35,938 bases of DNA from Acidobacteriota bacterium (GTDB lineage Bacteria; Acidobacteriota; Terriglobia; Terriglobales; SCQP01): positions 1-35,938 of the forward strand of contig DAHUYO010000035.1 in NCBI GenBank assembly GCA_027315185.1, given 5' to 3'. Below, in pieces: positions 1 through 7,684 of this stretch. Position numbers and translations under genes: made by a program. Within the stretch, counting starts at the first letter, position 1. Each line of letters opens with the position of its first letter. Under the pieces are notes generated by a model. The model worked only from the letters and a program-made list of their open reading frames with translations, had not been told where the DNA came from and did not search any database.

Positions 1-1
1 G

Positions 2-256
2 GCGGCACAGGCCGCGGCGGGACCGCCCCCGCCGCCACCCATTCCCCTGCGCTTCTACGGCTACGCCACCCGTCCCGGGCAAACCAAGCGGGTATTTTTG
101 CGCTGGAACCGCAAAATCTTCGTCGCGGCCGAGGGACAGGTGGTGGCGGATCGTTACAAGGTGATTCGCATTGATCCCAAGGCGGTCGCGATTGAAGATC
201 TTCAGGAGCAGCGAACCGAGGTTTTGCCTCTGCTGGTTCCGCCCAATGCCGGTTGA
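2..256 (+). CDS. C-terminal part of an unrecognised protein, secretion/pilus cluster
   Basis: The window opens inside a reading frame that runs from base 2 to a TGA at 254-256. The visible 84 residues begin with a proline-rich linker (AGPPPPPPPIP) and continue into a small beta-rich domain (FYGYATRPGQTKRVFLRW, then FVAAEGQVVADRYKVIRID). A proline linker followed by a short beta domain with a 'GxVVADRYKVxRI' pattern resembles periplasmic GspC/PilP-like subunits of type II secretion or type IV pilus systems, but this is only a structural resemblance. Its stop codon lies inside the start of the following pseudopilin gene (11-base overlap), so the two are probably translationally coupled and work in the same apparatus. 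The N-terminus is outside the window. Confidence 0.6.
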   Translation, partial: AAQAAAGPPPPPPIPLRFYGYATRPGQTKRVFLRWNRKIFVAAEGQVVADRYKVIRIDPKAVAIEDLQEQRTEVLPLLVPPNAG

Positions 257-1340
257 TGCGCAGCCACGGAGAAGCACCCGGCGGCGCCCACGCCGGCAGG
301 GCGGCTATGCCCTGCTCATCGTTTTGTTGATGGCGGCCCTGCTGGCCATCGGCCTGACCGTCGCGGCGCCGGGATGGACCACCGCCATCCAGCGGCAGCG
401 CGAGCAAGCGGCAATTGACTATGCCCGCCAGTACGTCATGGGCATCCGCCGCTATTACCAGAAGTTCGGCACCTATCCTCCCAATCTGGCCCGGCTCAAG
501 GAAACCAACGGCGTCCATTATCTCCGCCGCGCGTGGAAGGATCCGCTGGTCAAGAGCGGGAAATGGTACTTCATTCATCCCGGCGATTTGATTGCTCCGA
601 AGGTCAAGGGCGTGCCGGGACAACCCTCTTCGGCGGAATCCGCCAGCCCGCTGGGCGCCACCGGCAGTTCCAACGCACCCGGGGCGCCGGGCACGGCGGG
701 CGCCCCGGGCTCCCCGGGAGCAGCGGGAGGTTTCGGCTCTCCCGGGACCGCTCCAGGTGGGCTCGGAATGGCCGGCATGCCGGGAACTGGGTCCGCCGCT
801 GGCGGATTGGCCGGCGGAATGTCCGGGATTTTGCCGCAGATGCCCAGTGCCGGCGCAACCGCGCCGACCGGGTCTCCCACCGGCGCCGCACCGACCACGG
901 GGACGCCTACGCCCGCGGCCATGAACTTCGGGTTGCCGCTGGTCCAAGGTGGATCCATTCGCGGCATCGAGGTGATCACTGGGTACCGGCTGCGCAAACA
1001 AAACGGCTCGTTCGGCAACATTGGCGGCGGGCCGATCATCGGCGTCGCCATCCCCAGCAACACGCCGGCGGTGCATGAGTTCAACGGCGAAGACCGGCCA
1101 GACCACTGGCTGTTTATTTATGAACCCGCCGCCGACCGTTCCTTGGGCGGCGGAACGCCGAACGCACCCGGGTTGCCCGGCACCGGATTGCCGGGACAAA
1201 CCGGCCTTCCGGGTTCCGTTACAGGTCCCAATCCCAGCGGGAGCCCCACCGGCACGCCCACCGGCGGTGCGACGGGCGGGACAGGACCAGGCGGCTCCTC
1301 CGGCGGCGCGGGCGGCATCCTGGGCACCGGCCCGGGTTAG
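246..1340 (+). CDS. Type II secretion/type IV pseudopilin-like protein with collagen-like tail
   Basis: The product has 364 residues. A short basic leader ends in RRQGG and is followed by a hydrophobic helix (YALLIVLLMAALLAIGL), the layout of a class III prepilin signal. The usual TLxE is missing: position +5 after the predicted cleavage is not Glu, as in GspK-like pseudopilins. The next part (roughly residues 45-105, with YYQKFGTYPPNLARL and RRAWKDPL) resembles the GspG core. From about residue 115 the protein becomes Gly/Pro/Ala/Ser-rich with collagen-like GxP triplets (GAPGTAGAPGSPGAAG), then a folded stretch around residues 230-300, then a second Gly/Pro-rich tail. The ATG at 246 was chosen because it sits just before the leader and overlaps the upstream stop; a longer frame from TTG 171 lies wholly inside the upstream gene. 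The low-complexity parts are GC-driven in codon use like the rest of the window. Confidence 0.75.
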   Translation: MPVDAQPRRSTRRRPRRQGGYALLIVLLMAALLAIGLTVAAPGWTTAIQRQREQAAIDYARQYVMGIRRYYQKFGTYPPNLARLKETNGVHYLRRAWKDPLVKSGKWYFIHPGDLIAPKVKGVPGQPSSAESASPLGATGSSNAPGAPGTAGAPGSPGAAGGFGSPGTAPGGLGMAGMPGTGSAAGGLAGGMSGILPQMPSAGATAPTGSPTGAAPTTGTPTPAAMNFGLPLVQGGSIRGIEVITGYRLRKQNGSFGNIGGGPIIGVAIPSNTPAVHEFNGEDRPDHWLFIYEPAADRSLGGGTPNAPGLPGTGLPGQTGLPGSVTGPNPSGSPTGTPTGGATGGTGPGGSSGGAGGILGTGPG

Positions 1341-1503
1341 CTCGATTGATGGGCGCGTGCCCCGGCATTCTTCTGCCGCTCGCCGCGGGCGCGCGGGTGC
1401 GCGGGGGGGGACCCGCAGCCTTCCCGCGCTTGCTTCGTCCCCCGGGAAATCGGCGCGGCCCCGCGAGTTGCGCCCGTATCCGCCGCTTTGTGGTCGCGAA
1501 TTT

Positions 1504-2472
1504 CTAGGCGAGATAACGCGCCAGAGCCTCGGCATCGCAGTTGCCGCCGCTGAGCACGACGCCGATTTTGCGATGGCCGGCGGGCAAACGATGGGCCAGG
1601 ACGGCGGCTAGGCCGGCGGCGCCGGAGGGTTCGACCAGCGTCTTGGCGCGCAGCAGCAGCAGCCGCAGAGCAGTGATCAATTCGCCGTCGGAGACGGTAA
1701 TCACGGCGGTCAGATGGCGCTGGAGAATGGGGAAGGTCAGCGCGCCGGGCTGCACCGTGCGCAGCCCGTCGGCAATGGTGGGATTGTCAGGGATGGCGGT
1801 GATCTGGCCGCGCTCCAGGGAGAGTTTGACGTCCGCCGCGGTTTCCGGCTCGACGCCATAGAGGCTGATCTTGGGATTATGCGCGTGCGCCGCCAGGGCG
1901 CAGCCGGACATCAATCCGCCGCCGCCCACCGGCGTGACCAAGGCATCCAGGTCGGGAACATCGGCCAGCAACTCCCGCGCGGCGGTGCCCTGGCCGGCGA
2001 TGATATCGGGATCGTCAAACGGCGGCACCAAAACCCGCCCCTGCTCGCTGACCAGTTGCGCGGCCAATTCCTCGCGCTTTTGCCGGGCGCGATCATACAG
2101 ATGCACGACGCCGCCGAAGGCCCGCACCGCCTCCAGCTTGGATTTCGGCGCATCGTCCGGCATCACCAAGTCCGCCGGAATGCCCAATTCCCGCGCCGCC
2201 AGCGCCACGGCCTGGGCGTGATTGCCGCTGGAGTAGGCCAGGACGCCGCGGCTGCGCTCGGCCGCGGTCAGCTGCAATAGGCGGTTTATGGCGCCGCGAA
2301 ACTTAAAGGCCCCGCCCCGCTGCAAATTCTCCGCTTTGAGGTACACTTCCGCGCCGGCGGCGGCATCCACCGAGCGCGACCGGAGCACCGGAGTGCGGTG
2401 CGCGCGGCCCGCGATGCGCCCGGCGGCGGCGGCAACATCCGCGGCAGAGACAGCGTTGGCGGCGGCGCTCAT
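1504..2472 (-). CDS. Threonine dehydratase / serine racemase-like PLP enzyme
   Basis: This 322-residue protein is a fold-type II PLP enzyme. It would deaminate L-threonine or L-serine to the 2-oxo acid, or racemise serine. The PLP lysine is K57 in GGAFKFRGA, the substrate loop SSGNHAQ is at 81-87, the phosphate-binding glycine loop GGGGL lies mid-protein, and the C-terminal SGGN contacts the pyridine ring. There is no C-terminal ACT-like regulatory domain, so it is the short catabolic/racemase-like form rather than full-length biosynthetic IlvA. Its ATG overlaps the amidase stop codon by 4 bases (ATGA), which indicates translational coupling. It is the last gene of a three-gene minus-strand unit. 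The substrate cannot be decided from sequence alone. Confidence 0.88.
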   Translation of the reverse strand: MSAAANAVSAADVAAAAGRIAGRAHRTPVLRSRSVDAAAGAEVYLKAENLQRGGAFKFRGAINRLLQLTAAERSRGVLAYSSGNHAQAVALAARELGIPADLVMPDDAPKSKLEAVRAFGGVVHLYDRARQKREELAAQLVSEQGRVLVPPFDDPDIIAGQGTAARELLADVPDLDALVTPVGGGGLMSGCALAAHAHNPKISLYGVEPETAADVKLSLERGQITAIPDNPTIADGLRTVQPGALTFPILQRHLTAVITVSDGELITALRLLLLRAKTLVEPSGAAGLAAVLAHRLPAGHRKIGVVLSGGNCDAEALARYLA

Positions 2473-3962
2473 AGGTCAGCTAGGTTGGGATGCTGGCGGT
2501 GCCACGGCGTGGCCGCCTGAAAGGCGGCGGCGACTTGCAAGACGCGGGCCTCGGCCAGCGGCGCCCCCATGATCTCCAGCCCCACGGGCATGTGATGCTT
2601 CGCGCTGAAGCCAACGGAGACGCCGGCGGCGGGCAATCCCAGCAAATTTCCCGCGCCGCTCAGCTCGTAATTCTTTTCCGCGCCATGCGCCGGGGCGCTG
2701 GGCCGGTGCGGGTGCTTGGCTTCATACTCCTTCTCCTGCGCCGCGAACGGCACGTCGGCCAAGGGCGCAATGTCGCCGGCGCCGGTATTGATGATGGCGT
2801 CGAAGCCGTGCAAATAGGCCAGCATGCCGGCCTGCGCCTGGCCGCGCATGCGGAAGGCGCGAAGGTAATCCACGCCCTTCACCTGCGCTCCGGCGTAGAG
2901 CCCGATCTTCTGCCCGGCATCGGGAACCTTTTGAAAATCGGGGCCAGCCATCAGATTTTCAAATGCCGCGGCGCCCTCCACATCCAGCACCGTCTCCGCC
3001 GCCAATCCATAGGGAAACTGCGGCAGGTGGGTGGGAATCATTTCCGCCCCCAGGGAATGAAACACCGCGAGGGCGCGACTGTACGGTTCCTTCACCGGAC
3101 TGTAGCTGGGCAAGCGGTCGGCGGGAAAATACCCCAAGCGGAAACCGCGCAAGCTGGCCGGGCGGCCGGGATAGGCGAACGTCGCGTGCAAACAAGTGGG
3201 ATCGCGGGAATCGGCGCCCGCAATCGCGGACAGGATGAACGGCAAATCATCAATGCGGCGCGCCATCGGACCCAGTTTGTCCATGGTCCAACTCAACGCC
3301 ATGGCGCCGGCGCGGCTGACGCGGCCATAGGTTGGCCGCAGGCCGGAAATGCCGCAGTAGGTGGTGGGATTAATGATCGAGCCCCAAGTTTCCGAACCGA
3401 TGGCGAAGCCGACCAACCCGGCGGCGACCGCCCCGCCCGGCCCGCTGGAGCTGCCGCCGGTCCAGCGCTTGGGGTTCCACGGGTTCCGTGCCGGACCGGT
3501 GATCGTGGCCGAGGCGCTTTGGTAATTCCCTGCCCCGGCGAGCTCGATCATCGCCAGTTTGGCGACCAGCACCGCGCCCGCCGCGTGCAAGCGGTCCACT
3601 ACGGTGGCGTTGTCCTTGGGCACGCGATCGGCATAGGCCGGGCAGCCCCAGGTGGTGCGGATGCCCGCCGTATCGAGCAGATCCTTGGCGCCCCAGGGAA
3701 TCCCTTGGAGCGGACCGCGCACATGGCCGCGGCGAAAATCGGCATCGGCGGCGCGGGCTTGCTCCAACGCCAGCTGATCGGTGACGGTCACCACCAAATT
3801 GAGCTTGGGACCGATGCGGTGCAGCCGGTCCAGATAAAACTCGGCCAGCGCCTGGGCGGTCGTTTCGCGGCGGCGGAGCTTGGCCCCGAGTTCCGCCACG
3901 CTGAGGAAGGCCGTAGCCGCGGGCAGCGCGGAGCGATGGACGGCGGGAGCGGCGGCGCTCAT
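2469..3962 (-). CDS. Amidase signature family hydrolase
   Basis: This 497-residue enzyme belongs to the amidase signature family, which hydrolyses carboxamides with a Ser-cisSer-Lys triad. The lysine is K93 (GAKDLLDT), the cis-serine is in GGSSSGP (171-173), and the nucleophile is S195 in GSETWGSI. The usual family pattern there is TGGS, so the Gly-to-Trp change at 193 next to the nucleophile is unusual and may alter the oxyanion region. The sequence also has the PWNP...GGSSSG context typical of the family. No GatB/GatC partner is nearby, so a GatA role is unlikely; a catabolic or peptide/aryl amidase is more likely. The start overlaps the stop of the small Tat protein by 4 bases and its own stop overlaps the next start by 4 bases. 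The protein has no signal peptide, so it is probably cytoplasmic. Confidence 0.9.
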   Translation of the reverse strand: MSAAAPAVHRSALPAATAFLSVAELGAKLRRRETTAQALAEFYLDRLHRIGPKLNLVVTVTDQLALEQARAADADFRRGHVRGPLQGIPWGAKDLLDTAGIRTTWGCPAYADRVPKDNATVVDRLHAAGAVLVAKLAMIELAGAGNYQSASATITGPARNPWNPKRWTGGSSSGPGGAVAAGLVGFAIGSETWGSIINPTTYCGISGLRPTYGRVSRAGAMALSWTMDKLGPMARRIDDLPFILSAIAGADSRDPTCLHATFAYPGRPASLRGFRLGYFPADRLPSYSPVKEPYSRALAVFHSLGAEMIPTHLPQFPYGLAAETVLDVEGAAAFENLMAGPDFQKVPDAGQKIGLYAGAQVKGVDYLRAFRMRGQAQAGMLAYLHGFDAIINTGAGDIAPLADVPFAAQEKEYEAKHPHRPSAPAHGAEKNYELSGAGNLLGLPAAGVSVGFSAKHHMPVGLEIMGAPLAEARVLQVAAAFQAATPWHRQHPNLADL

Positions 3963-4207
3963 GCCTTCGCCTCCGGCGCCGCCACGAAAATGAAGTCCGG
4001 CTGGTCCGCGTTGGTCAGCGGGTACGCGCGCAGATGCGCCTCAGAATGGGCGCGGCGCGGCGCGGCCTTTTGGTATTGCGCCATTTGCGCGGTCGTCAAT
4101 GGGCTGGCGGCAGCCGCCGGAGGTGGAGCGGCATGCGAAGCATGGCACGCGACCGCAAGCAGCGCCGCGGCGGCGGGCAGGAGTTTGGCAAAGGAGCGCC
4201 GGTTCAT
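3959..4207 (-). CDS. Small Tat-exported protein coupled to an amidase
   Basis: This 82-residue protein starts MNRRSFAKLLPAAAALLAVACHASHAAP, a twin-arginine-type signal (RRSFAK) followed by an Ala-rich hydrophobic stretch. A cysteine at residue 21 could be a weak lipobox, or cleavage could follow the HASHA segment. The mature part is only about 50 residues (TTAQMAQYQKAAPRRAHSEAHLRAYPLTNADQPDFIFVAAP) and matches no family I can name. It overlaps the amidase gene by 4 bases, so the two are probably made together. A start at the first ATG is supported by an AGGAG sequence 4-5 bases upstream. The function is unknown; a small periplasmic partner of the amidase pathway is a guess from context. Confidence 0.7.
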   Translation of the reverse strand: MNRRSFAKLLPAAAALLAVACHASHAAPPPAAAASPLTTAQMAQYQKAAPRRAHSEAHLRAYPLTNADQPDFIFVAAPEAKA

Positions 4208-4300
4208 ACGCTCCTACTCTATATCAGCGTCCGGCACCGGAACAGCGCGGGGGCAGCGGGCGCAGCGGCGGTTATTTGCGCCGGGTTTTACCGGCGGTCT

Positions 4301-5836
4301 CTAGGGTTGCTGGTATTTCCAGAGGTCGGCGTACTGGCTAGATTGAATCACCCCGCCGTATATCCACAGCGCGCCGGAACCATCCGCCCAGGCGCCGGCC
4401 CAGTTCCGCGCGCCCGGTACGTCGCCCGTCGCCGAGACCCCCATCGTGCCGTAGGTACCGGCCTGATTGGCCAGATTCGAGCCGGCCATCCAGGTCCACA
4501 GCCCCGTCGCCGGGTCGTAGCGCCAAAGGTCGTTCAACTGGGGTGGCAGGACGAAATAGGTCCCCACGGCGTCAAAGCCGTCGCCGCCGAAGAGCCAGAA
4601 GCCGCCATTCGCACCGGTCAAGGCCACGGCGCCATCCCGCGCGCCGGGCCAGTTGGCGGGCGAGGCGGCGTCCTCGGCGCCGTAATTCCCGTCTTGGGCG
4701 TTCAACTTGGAGCCGCCCACCCAGGTCCACTCGCCGCCGGCGATATCGTAGCGCCAGAGGTCGTTGAGGTCAGGGAATGGGCCGGTATCCGACGCGGAGG
4801 CGCCGGTTCCGAGGCCGCCGAAGAGCCAAAGGTGGCCGTCGCTGTCCGCCCAGCCCACGGCGGACTCGCGCGATCCGGGAACGTTCCCGGGTGATGCAAC
4901 GCCCTGCGTTCCGTATTGCCCGACGCCGTTGGCATATTTCGAGCCGCTCATCCAGGTCCATTCGCCGCTCGCGATGTTATAGCGCCAAAGATCGTTGAGC
5001 TGCCCCAGCCACCACTGTCCCGTGGCGTCAGCGCCCTGTCCGCCGAACATCCACAGATTGCCTTGACAGTCGGTCCAGGTCGTGGGGAAAAACCGCGCGC
5101 CCGGCACGTTGCTGGGCGACGCGATGCTCAGCGTCCCGTAGCTAGGAAGATCGTTGCATTGGATTGGGCTCACCGAGGCGTTGCACGTAGAGGACGTGTC
5201 GTAGCCGCTCATCCAGGTCCACTCGCCGGTGGCGGGATCGTACCGCCAGAGGTCATCAAGATCACCTGCATAGATCGCGGCGTAGTTGGGAGGACTGTGA
5301 TCAATTCCGACCCCGCCAAAGAGCCAAAAATCTCCGCTCTTGTCGGTCCAACACCCCATTTGCTGTCGCGCTCCCGGCCAGTTCCCCGGTGCCGGCTGAC
5401 CTTTGACTCCGTAGAGGGCGGGAGCGTCGACCTTGTCCGAGCCTCCGACCCAGGTCCACTCGCCGGTGGAGCGGTCGTACACCCAAAGGTCGTTCAAGTA
5501 TCCGGACCCGCCGGCCGCATTGCGAAGGGCGTTGGAAATGCCGCCGAAGAGCCACAGATTCCCCGACGCGTCGGTCCAGGTGCAGAACGCCATCCGCCCC
5601 CCCGGGGTATTGGTCGGGCTCGGCACGCCCACCGTGCCATAGGAAGGCAGCGGCTCCTGCGTCTGGGCGGCGCCCCCCATTGTTCCCCCCATCCATGTCC
5701 AGCCGCGGCTGGGCGGCGCGGGGGCCGGCGCGGGCGGCGGCGGCGGAAGCTGCCTTGCGGTTCCTGGTGCCGCGCCTCCGCAACCCGCCAGCAGCAATGC
5801 AGACGCGATGGCCGCCGCGACCCGCGCCGCCAGCAT
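4301..5836 (-). CDS. Kelch-repeat beta-propeller lipoprotein
   Basis: The 511-residue product begins MLAARVAAAIASALLLAGCGG, a lipoprotein signal with lipobox LAGC, followed by a Pro/Ala-rich linker. Six repeats of roughly 70-85 residues follow. Each has a hydrophobic strand ending in LWLFGG (variants FWLFGG, LWMFGG, LWIYGG), then LNDLWRYD, then GEWTWVGGS, and then a PGAR turn before the next unit. This is the kelch pattern (double glycine plus spaced Tyr/Trp), and six units suggest a six-bladed propeller closed by the N-terminal WTWMGG strand. No catalytic residues of galactose oxidase are evident, so a binding or structural role at the cell surface is more likely. The frame is open further upstream, but the lipoprotein signal fixes the start at 5836. 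Confidence 0.85.
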   Translation of the reverse strand: MLAARVAAAIASALLLAGCGGAAPGTARQLPPPPPAPAPAPPSRGWTWMGGTMGGAAQTQEPLPSYGTVGVPSPTNTPGGRMAFCTWTDASGNLWLFGGISNALRNAAGGSGYLNDLWVYDRSTGEWTWVGGSDKVDAPALYGVKGQPAPGNWPGARQQMGCWTDKSGDFWLFGGVGIDHSPPNYAAIYAGDLDDLWRYDPATGEWTWMSGYDTSSTCNASVSPIQCNDLPSYGTLSIASPSNVPGARFFPTTWTDCQGNLWMFGGQGADATGQWWLGQLNDLWRYNIASGEWTWMSGSKYANGVGQYGTQGVASPGNVPGSRESAVGWADSDGHLWLFGGLGTGASASDTGPFPDLNDLWRYDIAGGEWTWVGGSKLNAQDGNYGAEDAASPANWPGARDGAVALTGANGGFWLFGGDGFDAVGTYFVLPPQLNDLWRYDPATGLWTWMAGSNLANQAGTYGTMGVSATGDVPGARNWAGAWADGSGALWIYGGVIQSSQYADLWKYQQP

Positions 5837-5859
5837 CCCGGTGCGCCCCGTGGGACCGC

Positions 5860-6111
5860 TCACACCGCCCTCCACGCGCCAGCCGCCGCCGCTAGCGCGC
5901 CTTGCGCCCCCGCCCCGCACGCATTTGCCAAAGCCGGCTCGGCCAGGGCGCGCGCCGCCTCGTGCCGGCCGGAGACGGCCAGCTTGGCGAAAATGTTTTG
6001 CAGATGGAATCGCACCGTACGTTCGGAAATGCAGCAAGCCATGGCGATCTCTCTATTGCCTTTGCCACGCCGCGACAGCGCGGCGGCCTGGGTCCCGCGC
6101 GCTGCGGTGGC
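5860..6111 (-). pseudogene. Truncated LuxR/GerE-type HTH remnant
   Basis: The frame directly after the stop of the zinc-ribbon gene, with no frame change, encodes GKGNREIAMACCISERTVRFH followed by QNIFAKLAVSGRHEAARAL. This is the second half of a LuxR-type helix-turn-helix, including the recognition helix (SERTVRFHLQNIFAKL). The first helix, normally LTxREREVL, is degraded or missing in this frame. No ATG/GTG/TTG precedes the HTH until ATG 6042, which lies inside it. A partly matching piece (SARDPGRRAVAAW) sits in another frame just upstream, which fits a frameshifted remnant. The last 30 residues are Ala-rich without features. I read it as the decayed tail of a response regulator. A functional very short HTH protein started at 6042 is the alternative. 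Confidence 0.5.
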
Positions 6112-6444
6112 CTACTTGCGACGGGCTTTGCCAACGCGCTTTGTGGCCGTTTTCGGCTTCGCCGCGGGTTTTTCGGGCGGTTCTTCCGCGGGTTCCGGCG
6201 CCGCGCCGGGCTGGGCGGCGAGAATGCTGGCCAGCACCGCGTCGAAAGCAGCCTTCTTGTCCATCGCCCGGTCCAGGGAGCGTTTGCGCGCCCCATGGCC
6301 CCGCCGGTAGATGTGCTCGTGCTGGCAGGTGCGGCACCGCACTTTGACCACCTCCCCGTTGACGACCGCCACGATGGAATGGTCCATCAAGCGGGTGCAG
6401 CGGGAGCAATGGTCCTCAATGATGTCGCCGAGCCGCGGAGTCAT
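6112..6444 (-). CDS. Small zinc-ribbon protein of unknown function
   Basis: This 110-residue protein has two CxxC pairs, HCSRC near residue 13 and RCRTC near residue 37. They are separated by a beta-rich stretch (HSIVAVVNGEVVKV), a typical zinc-ribbon spacing. The C-terminal half is a Lys/Arg/Pro/Ala-rich tail (KPAAKPKTATKRVGKARRK) that could bind nucleic acid. No specific family is recognised. It is read from the minus strand, divergent from rpmB, and the 136-base gap between them must hold both promoters. The stop TAG at 6112-6114 is followed in the same frame by the LuxR-type HTH remnant. Confidence 0.7.
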   Translation of the reverse strand: MTPRLGDIIEDHCSRCTRLMDHSIVAVVNGEVVKVRCRTCQHEHIYRRGHGARKRSLDRAMDKKAAFDAVLASILAAQPGAAPEPAEEPPEKPAAKPKTATKRVGKARRK

Positions 6445-6511
6445 GATGATGCTGCCTTGCTAACGTTAATCCCATCCAGCGCCCAGGGCAACACCCCCGC
6501 GGCGGCTTTGC

Positions 6512-6517
6512 TATCAT
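6512..6517 (+). promoter_or_regulatory. Candidate -10 element for rpmB
   Basis: TATCAT is followed by GG and lies 63 bases before the rpmB start. It fits the -10 pattern seen at other operon heads in this window. It falls in the loop between complementary GGCGGC (6501-6506) and GCCGCC (6526-6531). No -35 is recognisable. Confidence 0.3.
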
Positions 6518-6580
6518 GGTTCTTTGCCGCCGGTTATGGCCGACGGCACTACCCGGCAACGGCTGAGGAGAATCGGATTC

Positions 6581-6769
6581 ATGGCGCGTGTTTGTGACAT
6601 CTGCGGCAAAGGACCGCAATTCGGCAACCGGGTGAGCCACGCTCACAACGTGACCAAGCGGCGTTGGAACGTCAATTTGCAGTCGGTTCGAGCCAATATC
6701 AACGGCACGCACCGCCGCCTGCGCGTCTGCACCGCCTGCATCAAGTCCAATAAAATCGCCAAGGCGTAG
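6581..6769 (+). CDS. rpmB: 50S ribosomal protein L28
   Basis: This 62-residue protein is ribosomal protein L28 of the large subunit. It starts [22 protein letters not shown], has the conserved core [12 protein letters not shown], and ends with the [14 protein letters not shown] segment. The two cysteine pairs (CDIC and CTAC) make it the zinc-binding C+ form. The ATG at 6581 is preceded by GAGGAG at 6565-6570, a good ribosome-binding site at normal spacing. An in-frame upstream ATG at 6524 would add 19 unrelated residues and was rejected. It is a single-gene unit, convergent with ridA. Confidence 0.96.
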   Translation: MARVCDICGKGPQFGNRVSHAHNVTKRRWNVNLQSVRANINGTHRRLRVCTACIKSNKIAKA

Positions 6770-6839
6770 CAGGCCGAGCGCAAGGCCAGACCGCGGCGTC
6801 GCGCCGGACGGGCGCCGGGGCCGGTCCTGCCGCGCCGCG

Positions 6840-7226
6840 CTAGGCGCTGGCGATTACGTCAATTTCCACTTTGACGTCGCGCGGCAGGCGGCGCACCTCG
6901 ACGGTGGAGCGCGCCGGCGGCTCGGGCCCGAAAAACGTCTGGTAAACCTCGTTCATGGCCACGAACTCGGTCATGTCGGCCAGGAAGACGGTGGTCTTCA
7001 CCACGTTGTGCATCGTCACGCCGGCGGCCTGCAACAGCGCCTCGATATTCTTCAATACCCGCTCGGTCTGGGCGCGAATATCCGCCTCCGGGAGCAGCGC
7101 GTTGGTGGCGGGGTCCACCGGAACCTGGCCGGAAACAAAGATGAAGCCGTTGGCGCGCACCGCTGGAGAATAGGGGCCGATGGCCCGCGGCGCCGCGGAA
7201 CTGTGAATGACCTGACGATCGGACAT
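6840..7226 (-). CDS. ridA: RidA family enamine/imine deaminase
   Basis: This 128-residue protein hydrolyses reactive 2-aminoacrylate and related enamines made by PLP enzymes such as threonine dehydratase. The family marks are IGPYSPAVRANGFIFVSGQ near the N-terminus, the catalytic R106 in PPARSTVEV and E121 in VEIDVIA, at the positions expected from the Escherichia coli protein (R105, E120). It would act as a cytoplasmic trimer. The ATG at 7226 has no Shine-Dalgarno sequence, but a perfect TATAAT sits 7 bases before it (7234-7239 on the minus strand), so a leaderless mRNA is likely. A threonine dehydratase-like gene lies about 4 kb away, the classic source of RidA substrate. It may also be read together with queF, 29 bases upstream. 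Confidence 0.93.
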   Translation of the reverse strand: MSDRQVIHSSAAPRAIGPYSPAVRANGFIFVSGQVPVDPATNALLPEADIRAQTERVLKNIEALLQAAGVTMHNVVKTTVFLADMTEFVAMNEVYQTFFGPEPPARSTVEVRRLPRDVKVEIDVIASA

Positions 7227-7233
7227 GCCGCCG

Positions 7234-7239
7234 ATTATA
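7234..7239 (-). promoter_or_regulatory. TATAAT -10 element placing ridA transcription at its start codon
   Basis: On the minus strand a perfect TATAAT is followed by 7 bases (CGGCGGC) and then the ridA ATG. That spacing puts the predicted first transcribed base at, or within a base of, the A of the ATG. No Shine-Dalgarno sequence is present. Confidence 0.55.
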
Positions 7240-7255
7240 GCCCCGGGGGGCCGCC

Positions 7256-7678
7256 TTATCGGCGCGGGCGGGGATAGCGCGCCGTCACCGTGCCGGTGAT
7301 GCCGCCGCGCGGCCGGAAGCGCCCCTCCACCACGGCCCAGACCGGGTGGCAAGCGGCAACCACGTCGGTCAGGATCCGGTTCACCGCGTTTTCATAGAAA
7401 ATGCCCAGATCACGGTAGGCCAGCAAATACTCCTTCCAAGACTTCAGTTCCAAACAGCGGCGTGCCGGAACGTAGGTGAGGCGAATCTCCGCGAAATCCG
7501 GCAGTCCGGTTTTGGGGCATACCGAAGTGAACTCCGGCTGGACGATGCAGATTTCGTAGCCGGCGAACTGGTTGGGCCAGGTTTCGATCGCCGGCAACGG
7601 CGCCTCCAAACCGGCGGCGGCGTGGGCGTCGGTGTAGCGCCGGGCCGCATTGCGCACACGGCGTGCGGGGGAAGCCAT
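7256..7678 (-). CDS. queF: NADPH-dependent 7-cyano-7-deazaguanine reductase
   Basis: This 140-residue enzyme reduces preQ0 to preQ1 in queuosine synthesis and belongs to the tunnel-fold superfamily. The catalytic cysteine is C54 in TSVCPKTGLPDF with its partner D61, and the QueF signature ELKSWKEY is at 77-84. The length fits the short unimodular (YkvM) type. The ATG at 7678 was chosen because the following residues match the usual QueF N-terminus; the frame is open far upstream but overlaps the membrane-protein gene. No Shine-Dalgarno sequence is seen. TATGCT at 7685-7690 (minus strand) ends 6 bases before the ATG, another possible leaderless start. No other que genes are in the window. Confidence 0.95.
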   Translation of the reverse strand: MASPARRVRNAARRYTDAHAAAGLEAPLPAIETWPNQFAGYEICIVQPEFTSVCPKTGLPDFAEIRLTYVPARRCLELKSWKEYLLAYRDLGIFYENAVNRILTDVVAACHPVWAVVEGRFRPRGGITGTVTARYPRPRR

Positions 7679-7684
7679 AGGTTG

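Noticed and set aside
2490..4304. 604-codon plus-strand open frame
   Set aside because: It is antisense to the amidase and threonine dehydratase genes and exists only because stop codons are rare at this GC content; its translation is low-complexity and has no motif.
4301..5836. Tandem DNA repeats considered as a CRISPR or satellite array
   Set aside because: The repeats are about 210-250 bases long, degenerate, and coincide exactly with protein-level kelch units.
4916..6310. 464-codon plus-strand open frame
   Set aside because: Antisense to the kelch lipoprotein; its apparent repeats mirror the kelch repeats.
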